NCBI RefSeq assembly: GCF_033126985.1
Contig: NZ_AP024714.1
Location: forward strand, 1,054,001 to 1,118,000
Length of the DNA: 64,000 bases
Direction: 5' to 3'
From: Methylomarinovum caldicuralii
Lineage (GTDB): Bacteria > Pseudomonadota > Gammaproteobacteria > Methylococcales > Methylothermaceae
A program made the position numbers and the translations under genes. A model generated the notes under the pieces. That model was not told where the DNA came from. It ran no database searches and saw only the letters and a program-made list of their open reading frames with translations. This document shows positions 33,514 through 43,207 of this stretch, piece by piece. The stretch's first letter is position 1, and each line of letters begins with the position of its first letter.

Positions 33514-34056
33514 ATGCAAGACGATGTGAATTGGAAACTCTCCCTCTTGATGGACGACGAACTGCCTCCCGACGAAGCGATCGCCTTGTTGGATCGTCTG
33601 CACAGCGACCCGAATCTTCAGGACACGTGGTATCAGTACCAGATGATCCGCCAGGCCGTGCGCCAGGGAGCCGGTGTGCACGCCAATGCCGCCTTTCTGG
33701 AGCGGATTCAGGCTGCCCTGGCCGAAGAACCTGCGCCCGAACCACCGATTCCCCAATGGCAGGGTGACGCCTCCAGTCCGCAGCCGGATTTCCTCTCTTT
33801 CTGGCGCAATCCCTGGGTGACGGTGCCGATGGCCGTCGCTGCCGGTGTCCTGGTCGCCTTCCTGTGGCGGCAGCCGGATGCCCCGAAGACGCCGGCGCCC
33901 GTGCAGACGGCCAAGGCGGTTTCAGTTCCTTTCCAGGCTGATCGGGACGCGCGGCTGGAGGACTACCTGCTCGCCCACAGCGAGGACAGCCTTTACCTTC
34001 CCGGTGCCCAGCAGATGATCAGCTATGCCCGTATCGTCAGTCATGGCGGGCGTTGA
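33514..34056 (+). CDS. rseA: Anti-sigma-E factor RseA
   Basis: A 180-aa single-pass inner-membrane protein. The cytoplasmic N-terminal domain (WKLSLLMDDELPPDEAIALLDRL) sequesters sigma-E; the single helix is at about residues 103-122 (VTVPMAVAAGVLVAFLW); the periplasmic tail binds RseB and is cut by DegS in the family. It begins 16 bp after rpoE and ends 1 bp before rseB. Confidence 0.9.
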   Translation: MQDDVNWKLSLLMDDELPPDEAIALLDRLHSDPNLQDTWYQYQMIRQAVRQGAGVHANAAFLERIQAALAEEPAPEPPIPQWQGDASSPQPDFLSFWRNPWVTVPMAVAAGVLVAFLWRQPDAPKTPAPVQTAKAVSVPFQADRDARLEDYLLAHSEDSLYLPGAQQMISYARIVSHGGR

Positions 34057-34057
34057 C

Positions 34058-35008
34058 ATGCCGAAATCCCGTTTTTGCGCTTTGCTGTGGATGCTCTGCC
34101 ACGGGCTGATCGCCCTGGCCGCCGAGCTGAAATCCCCCCAGGACTGGTTGCAGGCGATGAGCGAGGCGATGCAGCACCTCGATTATCAGGCCACGGTGGT
34201 CTACAGCCGCGACAACCGGATCCAGACCTTGCGGCTGGTGCATCTGCTCGAAGACGGCGTTATCCACGAACGCCTGCAGGCGCTGGACGGTGCCCCGAGA
34301 ACCGTGGTGCGCGAATCGGATCAGGTCCGCTGTTATTTCCCCGACCGCAAGACGGTTACCATCGGATTCCGCCAGGGCGATCATTCCCTGTTCGACAATG
34401 CCCTTCCGATCCGCTGGGACGAGCTGGCGCGCTACTACCGCCTGCGTCTCGGAGCACAAACCCAGGTGGCCGGGCGTCCGGCCCAGGAAATCGTGATCGA
34501 ACCGCGCGATTCCCACCGTTACGGCCGCCGTCTTTGGATCGATACCGCAACCCGGCTGCCGCTGCGCTTCGAGTTGGTTGACCGCGACGGCAGGGTTCTG
34601 GAATCGTTCGTGGTGACCGATCTCAAGGTGGGTGCGCCGGTCGCATTGCCCGATGACAGCGAAGACCATCAAGGCTGGAAGGTGCTCGACCGCAAGGAAA
34701 TTCCTGCCGATACCCGTTGGCGGCTGACCTATCTGCCCCCCGGATTCAAGGAAGTGCGGCGCAGCCGCCACATCGACCCGGAAACCGGTGCGGCCATCGA
34801 TCACCTGCTGCTCAGTGATGGTTTGGCGACTGTTTCGGTGTATATTCGCCAGGCCGATGGTGAGCGCGCCGAAGCCCATCGCCGGCGTCTCGGGGCGGTG
34901 AATGTCTACAGCCGCAGGCTGGGCGACCACTGGATCACCGTGCTCGGGGACGTGCCGCCGGACACGGCCGCCCGCATCGGCGAAGGCGTCCGCGGCGCGG
35001 TGCCCTGA
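34058..35008 (+). CDS. rseB: Periplasmic sigma-E regulator RseB
   Basis: A 316-aa exported protein (signal peptide ending LIALAAE) that shields RseA and senses mislocalised lipoproteins or LPS. Typical are SPQDWLQAMSEAMQHLDYQATVVYSR, the basic LWIDTATRLPLRFELVD strand and the C-terminal WRLTYLPPGFKEVRRSR. The ATG at 34058 sits one base after the rseA stop; an earlier in-frame ATG at 34025 would overlap rseA. Confidence 0.92.
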   Translation: MPKSRFCALLWMLCHGLIALAAELKSPQDWLQAMSEAMQHLDYQATVVYSRDNRIQTLRLVHLLEDGVIHERLQALDGAPRTVVRESDQVRCYFPDRKTVTIGFRQGDHSLFDNALPIRWDELARYYRLRLGAQTQVAGRPAQEIVIEPRDSHRYGRRLWIDTATRLPLRFELVDRDGRVLESFVVTDLKVGAPVALPDDSEDHQGWKVLDRKEIPADTRWRLTYLPPGFKEVRRSRHIDPETGAAIDHLLLSDGLATVSVYIRQADGERAEAHRRRLGAVNVYSRRLGDHWITVLGDVPPDTAARIGEGVRGAVP

Positions 35009-35033
35009 GCTTCAGGTTCCGGCTGGCGTGGCG

Positions 35034-35056
35034 GCGGCGGGCTTCAAGCCCGCCGC
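35034..35056 (+). other. Hairpin between rseB and mucD
   Basis: GCGGCGGGC, TTCAA, GCCCGCCGC forms a 9-bp GC-only stem. There is no T-run, so it may stabilise or trim the mRNA rather than terminate it. Confidence 0.45.
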
Positions 35057-35116
35057 TTCGTGTCGGCGCGGGCGAAATACGACGGAAATTGGAATTAAGG
35101 ACGGCATTTTAGGACC

Positions 35117-36532
35117 ATGGCGGATCGACATCGACTGGCGCAGGTGTGTGCAGCCTTGTGGCTGGTGGCCTGGGCTGCCTGGGCGCAGGCGGCGCGCCTG
35201 CCCGATTTCACCGAGCTGGTGGAAAAGACCGGCGCTGCGGTCGTCAACATCAGCACCAGCAAGAAGGCCGGGCCGCCGACAGCGCCGGTCCCCCGTGAGG
35301 CGCTTCCCCCGGGGGCTCCGTGGGACGAGCTGTTCAAGCATTTTTTCGGTGATCCGGGCGCGCCCCGGGAAAGCCGTTCCCTGGGTTCCGGTTTCATCAT
35401 CTCCCCCGACGGCTACATCGTCACCAATCATCATGTGGTGAAGGATGCCGATGAAATCATCGTCCGCCTTCAGGACCGCCGGGAACTGACCGCCCGTCTG
35501 GTCGGTTCCGACCGCCGCAGCGATCTGGCCCTGTTGAAGATCGAGGCCCGGGGCCTGCCCGCGGTCAGGCCGGGTTCGAGCGCCAGGCTGAAGGTGGGCG
35601 AGTGGGTGGTGGCCATCGGTTCGCCCTTCGGCTTCGACCATTCGGTCACCGCCGGCATCGTCAGCGCCAAGGGACGCAGCCTGCCGGGGGACAATTACGT
35701 GCCTTTCATCCAGACCGACGTGGCGATCAATCCGGGCAATTCCGGCGGCCCCCTGTTCAATCTGGATGGTGAGGTGGTGGGGGTCAATTCGCAGATCTAC
35801 AGCCGCACCGGCGGCTTCATGGGACTCTCCTTCGCCATTCCCATCGACGTCGCCCTGGAGGTGATCGAACAGCTCAAGGCCCATGGCAAGGTCCAGCGGG
35901 GCTGGCTGGGGGTGCAGATCCAGGACGTCAGCCGCGAGCTGGCCCAGGCCTTCGCCATGTCCAGGCCCTACGGCGCCCTGGTGGCGCGGGTGCTGCCCGG
36001 CAGCCCGGCGGCAGGCGCCGGGATCCAGGTGGGGGACGTGATCGTCGCCTACGACGGCCGCCCGATCGAGAGCGCGACGGAACTGCCGCCCCAGGTGGGA
36101 CTGACGCCGGTGGGCAAGACGGTCACGATCCGGCTCCTGCGCGGCGGTCACGAGGAAACGCTGACGGTGGCGATCGGCCGCCTTCCCGAGGAGAAACCGC
36201 CCCCAGCCGAGGATCGCACCGAAACGTTGAATTTTCCCGCCCTGGGGCTGGGCCTCGAGGACCTGGACCCGGAAACCCGGCAACGTCTCGGCGTCAAAGG
36301 CGGGGTCCGGGTGCGCCAGGTGTCGGAACCGGCCCGCTCTGCGGGGATCGAGCCCGGCGACGTGATTCTCCGGGTCGGCCGGGTGGCGGTGACCGGCATG
36401 GCCGACTTCGGGCTGCTGGTGTCCCGCCTGCCGCCGCGGCAGCCGGTGGCGCTGCTGGTGCAGCGGGGCGAGGACGCCCTGTTCGTTGCCATCAAACCCG
36501 ACAAGCATCCAGAGAAAGCCAAACGTGACTGA
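35117..36532 (+). CDS. mucD: DegP/MucD-family periplasmic serine protease
   Basis: A 471-aa HtrA protease with a signal peptide (ending AWAQAA). The catalytic triad is His106 (TNHHVV), Asp136 (RSDLALL) and Ser209 (GNSGGP). Two PDZ domains follow (about 270-360 and 380-465), with [14 protein letters not shown] opening the first. The last gene of the sigma-E regulon block is typically degP, degQ or mucD; position after rseB favours mucD. It degrades misfolded envelope proteins. Its last codons contain the GTG start of lepA. Confidence 0.94.
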   Translation: MADRHRLAQVCAALWLVAWAAWAQAARLPDFTELVEKTGAAVVNISTSKKAGPPTAPVPREALPPGAPWDELFKHFFGDPGAPRESRSLGSGFIISPDGYIVTNHHVVKDADEIIVRLQDRRELTARLVGSDRRSDLALLKIEARGLPAVRPGSSARLKVGEWVVAIGSPFGFDHSVTAGIVSAKGRSLPGDNYVPFIQTDVAINPGNSGGPLFNLDGEVVGVNSQIYSRTGGFMGLSFAIPIDVALEVIEQLKAHGKVQRGWLGVQIQDVSRELAQAFAMSRPYGALVARVLPGSPAAGAGIQVGDVIVAYDGRPIESATELPPQVGLTPVGKTVTIRLLRGGHEETLTVAIGRLPEEKPPPAEDRTETLNFPALGLGLEDLDPETRQRLGVKGGVRVRQVSEPARSAGIEPGDVILRVGRVAVTGMADFGLLVSRLPPRQPVALLVQRGEDALFVAIKPDKHPEKAKRD

Positions 36533-38330
36533 CCTCAGCAAGATTCGCAACTTCTCCATCATCGCCCATATCGATCACGGCAAATCGACCCTGGCCGACC
36601 GCTTCATCCAGATCTGCGGCGGCCTGTCGGAGCGGGAGATGGAAAGCCAGGTGCTCGACTCCATGGACCTGGAGCGCGAGCGCGGCATCACCATCAAGGC
36701 CCAGAGCGTGACCCTGAACTACACCGCCGCCGACGGGGAAACCTACCAGCTCAACTTCATCGACACGCCGGGTCACGTGGACTTCTCCTACGAGGTGTCG
36801 CGCTCCCTGGCCGCCTGCGAGGGGGCGCTTCTGGTGGTGGACGCGGCCCAGGGGGTGGAGGCCCAGACCGTGGCCAACTGCTACACCGCCATCGACCAGG
36901 GCCTGGAGGTGGTGCCGGTGCTCAACAAGGTGGACCTGCCCTCGGCCGAGCCGGAGCGGGTCAAGCACGAGATCGAGGAGATCATCGGCATTCCCGCCGA
37001 CGAAGCCCTGGAGATCAGCGCCAAGACCGGCCAGGGGGTGCAGGACGTGCTGGAACAGATCGTCGCCAAGATTCCACCGCCCCAGGGTGATCCTGAGGCG
37101 CCCCTGCAGGCGCTCATCATCGACTCCTGGTTCGACAACTACCTGGGAGTGGTGTCGCTGGTGCGGGTGGTCAACGGCACCCTGAGGAAACGGCAGAAGA
37201 TCACGGTGATGTCCACCGGCCGCAGCTACCAGGTGGATCAGGTGGGGGTGTTCACGCCCAAGCGCACCGAAACCGGCGCGCTGCACGCCGGCGAGGTGGG
37301 CTTCGTGATCGCCGGCATCAAGGATATCTTCGGGGCTCCGGTGGGCGACACCATCACCGCCGCCGACCGCCCCTGCACCAAACCTTTGCCCGGCTTCCAG
37401 AAAGTCCAGCCGCGGGTGTTCGCCGGCCTCTATCCGGTCAGCTCCGACGATTACGAGGATTTGCGCGAGGCGCTGCAGAAACTGCGCCTCAACGACGCCG
37501 CCCTGCAGTTCGAGCCGGAAACCTCCCAGGCCCTCGGTTTCGGCTTCCGCTGCGGCTTCCTGGGGATGCTGCACATGGAGATCGTCCAGGAGCGGCTGGA
37601 GCGGGAATACGATCTCGACCTCATCACCACCGCCCCGTCGGTGATCTACGAGGTCCTGACCACCAAGGGCGAGGTCCTCAAGGTGGACAACCCGGCGGAC
37701 CTGCCGCCGCCCAACCAGATCGAGGAGATCCGCGAGCCGATCATCGAGGCCAACATCCTGCTGCCGGCCGATTATCTGGGCGGCGTCATCGGGCTGTGTA
37801 TCGAAAAGCGCGGGGTGCAGAAGAACCTGCAGTACCTCGGCAGCCAGGTGTCGCTGACCTTCGAACTGCCCCTGAGTGAGGTGGTGCTGGACTTCTTCGA
37901 CCGCCTCAAGTCCGTCAGCCGCGGCTTTGCGTCATTCGACTACGAATTCAAGCGCTTCCAGGCCGCCCCGATGGTCAAGCTCGACATCCTCATCAACGGC
38001 GAGCGGGTCGACGCCCTGTCGCTCATTGTCCACCGCGACCTGGCCGAGGCCCGCGGCCGCGAGCTGGTGGAAAAGATGAAGGAGCTGATCCCGCGGCAGA
38101 TGTTCGAGGTGGCGATCCAGGCCGCCATCGGTTCCAAGATCATCGCCCGTTCCACGGTCAAGGCGCTGCGCAAGAACGTCACTGCCAAATGTTACGGCGG
38201 CGACATCACCCGCAAAAAGAAATTGCTGGAGAAGCAGAAAGCCGGTAAAAAACGCATGAAGCAGGTGGGCAAGGTGGAAATTCCCCAGGAGGCCTTCCTC
38301 GCCGTTCTCAAAGTCAAATCAGAAGGATAA
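36525..38330 (+). CDS. lepA: Elongation factor 4 (LepA)
   Basis: A 601-aa translational GTPase that back-translocates or assists ribosomes. G motifs are [13 protein letters not shown], the G2 [14 protein letters not shown] and NKVDLPSA; the C-terminal LepA domain ends with [20 protein letters not shown]. The open frame begins earlier at 36486, but the GTG at 36525 places the conserved [16 protein letters not shown] at the right distance and overlaps the mucD stop. Length is standard (about 599). Confidence 0.97.
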   Translation: MTDLSKIRNFSIIAHIDHGKSTLADRFIQICGGLSEREMESQVLDSMDLERERGITIKAQSVTLNYTAADGETYQLNFIDTPGHVDFSYEVSRSLAACEGALLVVDAAQGVEAQTVANCYTAIDQGLEVVPVLNKVDLPSAEPERVKHEIEEIIGIPADEALEISAKTGQGVQDVLEQIVAKIPPPQGDPEAPLQALIIDSWFDNYLGVVSLVRVVNGTLRKRQKITVMSTGRSYQVDQVGVFTPKRTETGALHAGEVGFVIAGIKDIFGAPVGDTITAADRPCTKPLPGFQKVQPRVFAGLYPVSSDDYEDLREALQKLRLNDAALQFEPETSQALGFGFRCGFLGMLHMEIVQERLEREYDLDLITTAPSVIYEVLTTKGEVLKVDNPADLPPPNQIEEIREPIIEANILLPADYLGGVIGLCIEKRGVQKNLQYLGSQVSLTFELPLSEVVLDFFDRLKSVSRGFASFDYEFKRFQAAPMVKLDILINGERVDALSLIVHRDLAEARGRELVEKMKELIPRQMFEVAIQAAIGSKIIARSTVKALRKNVTAKCYGGDITRKKKLLEKQKAGKKRMKQVGKVEIPQEAFLAVLKVKSEG

Positions 38331-38337
38331 CAACAAC

Positions 38338-39114
38338 ATGGATTTCGATTTCGAGTTCTTTCTGCTGACCGGCACGGTGGTGTCCGGTCTGATCTGGGGA
38401 GGCTGGCTGTGGTGGCTGAAGCGCCAGGGCAAGCGCCCGGATCAGGAGAAGGAGCCGGTGTGGGTGGAATACGCCCATTCCTTCTTCCCGGTCCTGCTCA
38501 TCGTCCTGCTGCTGCGCTCCTTTCTGGTGGAGCCGTTCCGGATCCCCTCCGGCTCGATGATGCCGACGTTGCTGGTGGGGGACTTCATTCTGGTCAACAA
38601 GTTCATCTACGGCCTGCGCCTGCCGGTGTTCCACACCAAGATCGTGGACATCTCCGAACCCCAGCGCGGCGACATCGTGGTGTTCCGTTATCCCAACGAT
38701 CCCAGCGTCGATTACATCAAACGGGTGGTCGGCCTGCCCGGTGACCACATCGCCTACTACAATAAAAGACTGTACATCAACGGCGAACCGGTGCCGCTCA
38801 AGCCGCTGGGGCGGTTCGTCGGCACCGGGGACGACGCCCGTTACAACGGGGCCCTGGTGTTCGAGGAGACGCTGGGACAGGTCCGGCACCAGATCATGAT
38901 CATGCCGGGAAGGCCGTCGGTGGAAGGGGAATTCACCGTGCCGGCGGGATACTACTTCGTCATGGGCGACAACCGCGACAACAGCAACGACAGCCGTTAC
39001 TGGGGTCCGGTGCCGGAGGCGAACTTCGTCGGCAAGGCCTTCTTCATCTGGATGCACTGGAACCCGAGCAATCCCGGCGAGGTGTTCGACCGCATCGGCA
39101 TGGTGTTGCAATGA
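38338..39114 (+). CDS. lepB: Signal peptidase I
   Basis: A 258-aa inner-membrane protease that releases exported proteins. Two N-terminal helices precede the periplasmic catalytic domain. The nucleophile is Ser73 (IPSGSMMPTLL), the general base Lys128 (DYIKRVVGLPGD), and the box E motif MGDNRDNSNDSRYWG is present. It follows lepA after 7 bp, as in E. coli, and overlaps the next gene (ATGA). Confidence 0.97.
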   Translation: MDFDFEFFLLTGTVVSGLIWGGWLWWLKRQGKRPDQEKEPVWVEYAHSFFPVLLIVLLLRSFLVEPFRIPSGSMMPTLLVGDFILVNKFIYGLRLPVFHTKIVDISEPQRGDIVVFRYPNDPSVDYIKRVVGLPGDHIAYYNKRLYINGEPVPLKPLGRFVGTGDDARYNGALVFEETLGQVRHQIMIMPGRPSVEGEFTVPAGYYFVMGDNRDNSNDSRYWGPVPEANFVGKAFFIWMHWNPSNPGEVFDRIGMVLQ

Positions 39115-39488
39115 GAAATCCATCCCATCAGCGGGGCATGACCCTGATCGGCCTGATCTTCGTCCTTGCGATCTTCGGCTTCTTCGTCCTGCTGATCCTG
39201 AAGATCGGGCCCATTTATCTGGAGCATTTCAAGGTGGTCGGATCGCTGAAGTCCCTGCAGGAGACGCCGGAGCTGGCCAGAAAGTCCCGGCGGGAGATCC
39301 GCAGCCTGCTGGAAAAGCGCCTTGACATCAACATGGTGGAAAACGTCGCCCCCGAGGACATCGTGGTCAGGAAGGAAGACGGGGTGGTCACGGTGGAAGT
39401 CAGCTACGAGGTGGAAAAACCGGTGCTGGCCAACCTCAGCGTGGTCGCCTATTTCGACGACCGGATCGAAGCCGGCGGCGCGCCGTGA
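39111..39488 (+). CDS. DUF4845 membrane protein
   Basis: A 125-aa protein with a pilin-like N-terminus: a basic start, GMTLIGLIFVLAIFGFFVLLILKIGP as one helix, then a soluble domain with YLEHFKVVGSLKSL. DUF4845 proteins are regularly found between lepB and rnc in gammaproteobacteria, as here. It overlaps lepB and rnc by 4 bp each. Function is not established. Confidence 0.9.
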   Translation: MRNPSHQRGMTLIGLIFVLAIFGFFVLLILKIGPIYLEHFKVVGSLKSLQETPELARKSRREIRSLLEKRLDINMVENVAPEDIVVRKEDGVVTVEVSYEVEKPVLANLSVVAYFDDRIEAGGAP

Positions 39489-40177
39489 GCAAGGATATGC
39501 AACGTTTCTGCCGCCGTCTCGGGCTGCCTTTCCAGCATCCCGAGTTGCTGCGCGAGGCCCTGACCCACCGCAGCGCCGGTTCCCGCAACAACGAGCGCCT
39601 GGAGTTCCTCGGGGATGCGGTGCTCGGTTTCGTTATCGCCCACGAGCTGTTCCACCGCTTTCCCAAGGCCCGGGAAGGGGAGCTGAGCCGCATGCGCGCC
39701 AGTTTGGTCAATCAGGCCAGTCTGGCGGAGATCGCCCGGGAGCTGGCGCTGGGCGACTGGCTGATCCTGGGGCCGGGGGAGCTGAAAAGCGGCGGTTTCC
39801 GCCGCGATTCCATCCTCTCCGACGCCCTGGAGGCGATCATCGGCGCGCTGCTGGAGGATCAGGGCTTCGAAGCCTGCCGGCGCTGGATCCTGGAGCGCTT
39901 CGCCGCCAGGCTGGCCCGTCTCGAGGCGGGGAAGTGGCAGAAGGACCCCAAGACCCGCCTGCAGGAATTGCTGCAGGGACGGGGCCTGCCGCTGCCGCGC
40001 TACGAACTGGTGTCCCAGAGCGGCCCGCCCCACGACCAGCATTTTGAGGTAGTGTGCCACCTGGAACCGCTGGCGCAACCCTGCCGCGGTACCGGCAGCT
40101 CGAGAAAACAGGCAGAGCAACAGGCCGCGGCCCAGGCACTGGAAAAACTGTCCCAAGAACTGGATAAGGCATCATGA
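39485..40177 (+). CDS. rnc: Ribonuclease III
   Basis: A 230-aa double-strand-specific endoribonuclease that processes rRNA and mRNA. The catalytic signature NNERLEFLGDAVLG is at residues about 35-48, the second acidic site is in DALEAIIGALLEDQG, and the double-stranded RNA-binding domain (about 155-225) contains DPKTRLQELLQGRGLPLPRYE. It starts with GTG, overlapping the DUF4845 stop (GTGA), and overlaps era. Confidence 0.97.
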   Translation: MSKDMQRFCRRLGLPFQHPELLREALTHRSAGSRNNERLEFLGDAVLGFVIAHELFHRFPKAREGELSRMRASLVNQASLAEIARELALGDWLILGPGELKSGGFRRDSILSDALEAIIGALLEDQGFEACRRWILERFAARLARLEAGKWQKDPKTRLQELLQGRGLPLPRYELVSQSGPPHDQHFEVVCHLEPLAQPCRGTGSSRKQAEQQAAAQALEKLSQELDKAS

Positions 40178-41055
40178 AAACCGGATATGTGGCGCTGATC
40201 GGCCGGCCCAATGTCGGCAAATCGACGCTGCTCAACCGCCTGCTGGGGCAGAAGCTCAGCATCGTCTCGCGCAAGCCCCAGACCACCCGTCACCGCATTC
40301 TCGGCATCAAGACCGGCGCCGAGTTCCAGGCCGTTTACGTGGATACGCCCGGCATCCACCAGGGCGAGTCGCGCGCCCTCAACCGCTATCTCAACAGGGC
40401 CGCCGCCTCCGCCCTGGTGGGGGTGGACGTGGTGGTCTGGCTCATCGACGGCAAAGGGTTCCGCAAGGACGACGCCCTGGTGTTCGAAAAACTGAAGACG
40501 GTCAAGGCGCCGGTGATTCTGGCGATCAACAAGATCGACAAGGTCAAGGACAAAAAGACCTTGCTGCCCCTGATCGCCGAGGCGGAGCGGCGTTATCCCT
40601 TCGCCGCGATCGTGCCCGTCTCCGCCCTGGCCGGCGACAACGTCGAGGCCCTGGAACAGGAAATCGTCGCGCGTCTTCCGGAAGGCCCGCCCATCTATCC
40701 CGAAGACCAGATCACCGACAAGCCGGAGCGTTTCTTCGCCGCCGAAATCATCCGCGAGAAACTGCTGTACTACCTAGGCGACGAGATTCCCCACCGGCTG
40801 ACGGTGGAAATCGACCGGTTCAAGGAGGAGAACGGCCTGACTTCCATCTATGCGGTCATCTGGGTGGAGCGGGAAAGCCAGAAACCCATCATCATCGGCC
40901 GCCACGGCGAGCTGCTGAAGAAGGTCGGCCAGCAGGCCCGGCTGGAGCTGGAGGACTTCCTGGACCGCAAGGTCTATCTGAACCTGTGGGTCAAGGTCAA
41001 GAAGGGCTGGTCCGACGACGAACGGCTGCTCAAGCAACTGGGCTACGCCGACTGA
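40174..41055 (+). CDS. era: GTPase Era
   Basis: A 293-aa GTPase for 30S subunit maturation. G1 GRPNVGKSTLLNRLLG, G3 DTPG (VDTPGIHQ), G4 NKID (INKIDKVKD) and the C-terminal KH domain (about 200-290, with VIWVERESQKPIIIGRHG) are all present. ATGA overlap with rnc. Normal length. Confidence 0.97.
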   Translation: MKTGYVALIGRPNVGKSTLLNRLLGQKLSIVSRKPQTTRHRILGIKTGAEFQAVYVDTPGIHQGESRALNRYLNRAAASALVGVDVVVWLIDGKGFRKDDALVFEKLKTVKAPVILAINKIDKVKDKKTLLPLIAEAERRYPFAAIVPVSALAGDNVEALEQEIVARLPEGPPIYPEDQITDKPERFFAAEIIREKLLYYLGDEIPHRLTVEIDRFKEENGLTSIYAVIWVERESQKPIIIGRHGELLKKVGQQARLELEDFLDRKVYLNLWVKVKKGWSDDERLLKQLGYAD

Positions 41056-41057
41056 GA

Positions 41058-41750
41058 TTGGACTGGCACGAGGGTTTCGTCCTCCGCCGCCGCCCCTGGC
41101 GGGAAACCAGCCTGTGGCTCGAAGCTTTCACGCGGGAGGCCGGCAAGGTGGCGCTGATCGCCCGGGGAGCGCGGCGCCGCAAGCGCGCTCCAATCGCCCT
41201 GGAGCCGTTCCAGCCGCTGGCGCTGCGCTGGCGGGGACGGGGGGAGCCGGCCACCCTGACCGCCGCCGAAGCCGCCGGGCCGCCGCTGCGCCTCGACGGG
41301 ACCGGCCTTTACTGCGGTTTCTATCTCAACGAACTGCTGAGCCGGCTGCTGGCGCGTGACGATCCCCATCCGGCGCTGTTCGACGTTTATCTTGAGACTC
41401 TGAAGGCTTTGGCCGGCGGAGAGGTGGAGCGGCCGCTGCGCCGTTTCGAGCTGCGGTTGCTGGGGGAAATCGGCTACGCGCCGCTGCTCGACCATGAGGT
41501 AGAATATGCCCGCCCGGTGGTGGCCGCCGCCCGTTACCGCTATCTGCCCGATCAGGGGCCGGTGGCCGATCCGGCGGGCTGGCTGCAGGGCCGGACCCTG
41601 CTGGCCCTGGCGCGGGACGCGCTGGATGACGGGGAAGTCCGGCGCCAGGCGAAACGGCTGTTGCGCCTGCTGCTCGACCACCGCCTGCAGGGCAGGCCGC
41701 TGCAAAGCCGCCGACTGTTCCAAACCATGGTGAAAAAGCATGAACCTTAG
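41058..41750 (+). CDS. recO: DNA repair protein RecO
   Basis: A 230-aa protein of the RecFOR pathway. The N-terminal OB-fold part reads [35 protein letters not shown]; the helical C-terminal part contains [27 protein letters not shown]. The TTG at 41058, two bases after the era stop, gives the expected start; the frame's first ATG at 40986 lies inside era. There is little Shine-Dalgarno signal, consistent with coupling to era. It overlaps pdxJ by 11 bp. Confidence 0.92.
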   Translation: MDWHEGFVLRRRPWRETSLWLEAFTREAGKVALIARGARRRKRAPIALEPFQPLALRWRGRGEPATLTAAEAAGPPLRLDGTGLYCGFYLNELLSRLLARDDPHPALFDVYLETLKALAGGEVERPLRRFELRLLGEIGYAPLLDHEVEYARPVVAAARYRYLPDQGPVADPAGWLQGRTLLALARDALDDGEVRRQAKRLLRLLLDHRLQGRPLQSRRLFQTMVKKHEP

Positions 41751-42495
41751 ACCGATCCTGCTCGGCGTCAACATCGACCACATCGCCACCCTGCGCCAGG
41801 TCCGCGGCACCGCGTATCCGGAGCCGGTGGAGGCGGCATTGCTGGCGGAAAAGGCCGGGGCCGACGGCATCACCGCCCACCTGCGCGAAGACCGCCGCCA
41901 CATCCAGGATCGTGACATCCGCCTGCTGCGGGAACTGATCCACACCCGCCTGAACCTGGAAATGGCGGTGACCGACGAAATGATCGCCATCGCCTGCCGG
42001 GTCCGTCCCGATGCCTGCTGCCTGGTGCCGGAAAAGCGCGAGGAACTTACCACCGAGGGCGGGCTCGACGTGGCCAGCCAGTTCGAGCGGGTCCGGGCCG
42101 CCTGCCAGCGCCTCGGCGAGGCCGGCATCGAGGTGTCCCTGTTCATCGACCCGGACGAGGCCCAGATCGAGGCAGCCCACCGGGCCGGCGCGCCGGTGGT
42201 CGAACTGCATACCGGGCATTACGCCGATCTCAAGGGCGGGGCCAAAGCGCGGGAGCTGCAGCGGATCGAACAGGCCGCGCGCCTGGGGGACAGTCTGAAT
42301 TTGCAAGTCAATGCCGGCCACGGTCTCAACTATCATAATGTCGAGGCCATCGCCCGGATTCCCGAGATCGTCGAGCTGAACATCGGCCACGCCATCGTCG
42401 CCCGCGCGGTGCTGACCGGCTGGGTCGAGGCGGTGCGGGAGATGAAGCGGCGGATGCGGGCGGCCCGGGCGGAAATGTTGACCGGGACGAACTGA
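41740..42495 (+). CDS. pdxJ: Pyridoxine 5'-phosphate synthase
   Basis: A 251-aa TIM-barrel enzyme that makes pyridoxine 5'-phosphate from 1-deoxyxylulose 5-phosphate and aminoacetone phosphate derivatives. Signatures are [47 protein letters not shown] and [11 protein letters not shown]. It ends the lepA-pdxJ block; acpS, which often follows, is not there. Confidence 0.97.
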   Translation: MNLRPILLGVNIDHIATLRQVRGTAYPEPVEAALLAEKAGADGITAHLREDRRHIQDRDIRLLRELIHTRLNLEMAVTDEMIAIACRVRPDACCLVPEKREELTTEGGLDVASQFERVRAACQRLGEAGIEVSLFIDPDEAQIEAAHRAGAPVVELHTGHYADLKGGAKARELQRIEQAARLGDSLNLQVNAGHGLNYHNVEAIARIPEIVELNIGHAIVARAVLTGWVEAVREMKRRMRAARAEMLTGTN

Positions 42496-42541
42496 TTTGC
42501 CATATTGAGCCATTCCCGTTGGGGTGCTTGGGGGATGGCCT

Positions 42542-43204
42542 ATGGAGCGCAAACCGATGAAACCGATGATTCAGGCCGACGATTCGCCGGCGGCCGACAA
42601 TGAAGCCCTGCGGCAGGCCCAGCTTGCCATGCAGGAACAGCACCGCTTCGCCCGCCGCCTGGTGGGGGGATTGCTGGCGCTGATGCTGGTCTGGCTGGCG
42701 GCGTTGTTGTATTTCAAACAGCCCCAGTGGCTGAAGCTACCCAGCCCCGTCCAGGGTGAAACCGCGGCGAAGATGGATTCGGCCGCTCTGCCGCAGGCCA
42801 GCCAGGTGGTGGAAATGAACCGGGAGCTGGCCCGTCTGCAGCAGCAGCTGGGTTCTGCATTGACCCAGAGCCTGACCATTAAGCTGGAAGCGCTGGAGGA
42901 GCGCATCCGCCTGGGGCAGGCCGGCTTGCAGGATCTGGAATTGCTGCAGTCGATCCGGGAGGACATCCGCACCCTGAGCCGTCAGGCCGATGCCGGCCGT
43001 CTGCCGCAGACGACCGCACCTGGGGCCGACGGCCGGCTGCTGGCCGAATTGAGCCGCCTGGAAAGCCTACTGTATCTGACCCTGGGATCCTTCGCCTTGA
43101 TCGTGGTCGCGGGGGTGGGCTACTGGTTGCGCTGGCACCATCGGCTGCGACAGCTCGACGCGGAGCTGACCCAGGTGCGTTTCCGTCTCGAGCACCGGGA
43201 TTGA
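42542..43204 (+). CDS. Unknown two-helix membrane protein with central coiled coil
   Basis: A 220-aa protein. The hydrophobic helices are at about residues 40-60 (LVGGLLALMLVWLAALLY) and 182-202 (LLYLTLGSFALIVVAGVGYWL). The roughly 110 residues between are rich in Leu, Glu and Gln with heptad spacing (VVEMNRELARLQQQLGSAL), suggesting a periplasmic or cytoplasmic coiled coil. No family recognised. It follows pdxJ after 46 bp and converges on the diguanylate cyclase gene 3 bp away. Start chosen for GGGGGA nearby; an in-frame ATG at 42524 is an alternative. Confidence 0.7.
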   Translation: MERKPMKPMIQADDSPAADNEALRQAQLAMQEQHRFARRLVGGLLALMLVWLAALLYFKQPQWLKLPSPVQGETAAKMDSAALPQASQVVEMNRELARLQQQLGSALTQSLTIKLEALEERIRLGQAGLQDLELLQSIREDIRTLSRQADAGRLPQTTAPGADGRLLAELSRLESLLYLTLGSFALIVVAGVGYWLRWHHRLRQLDAELTQVRFRLEHRD

Positions 43205-43207
43205 GCG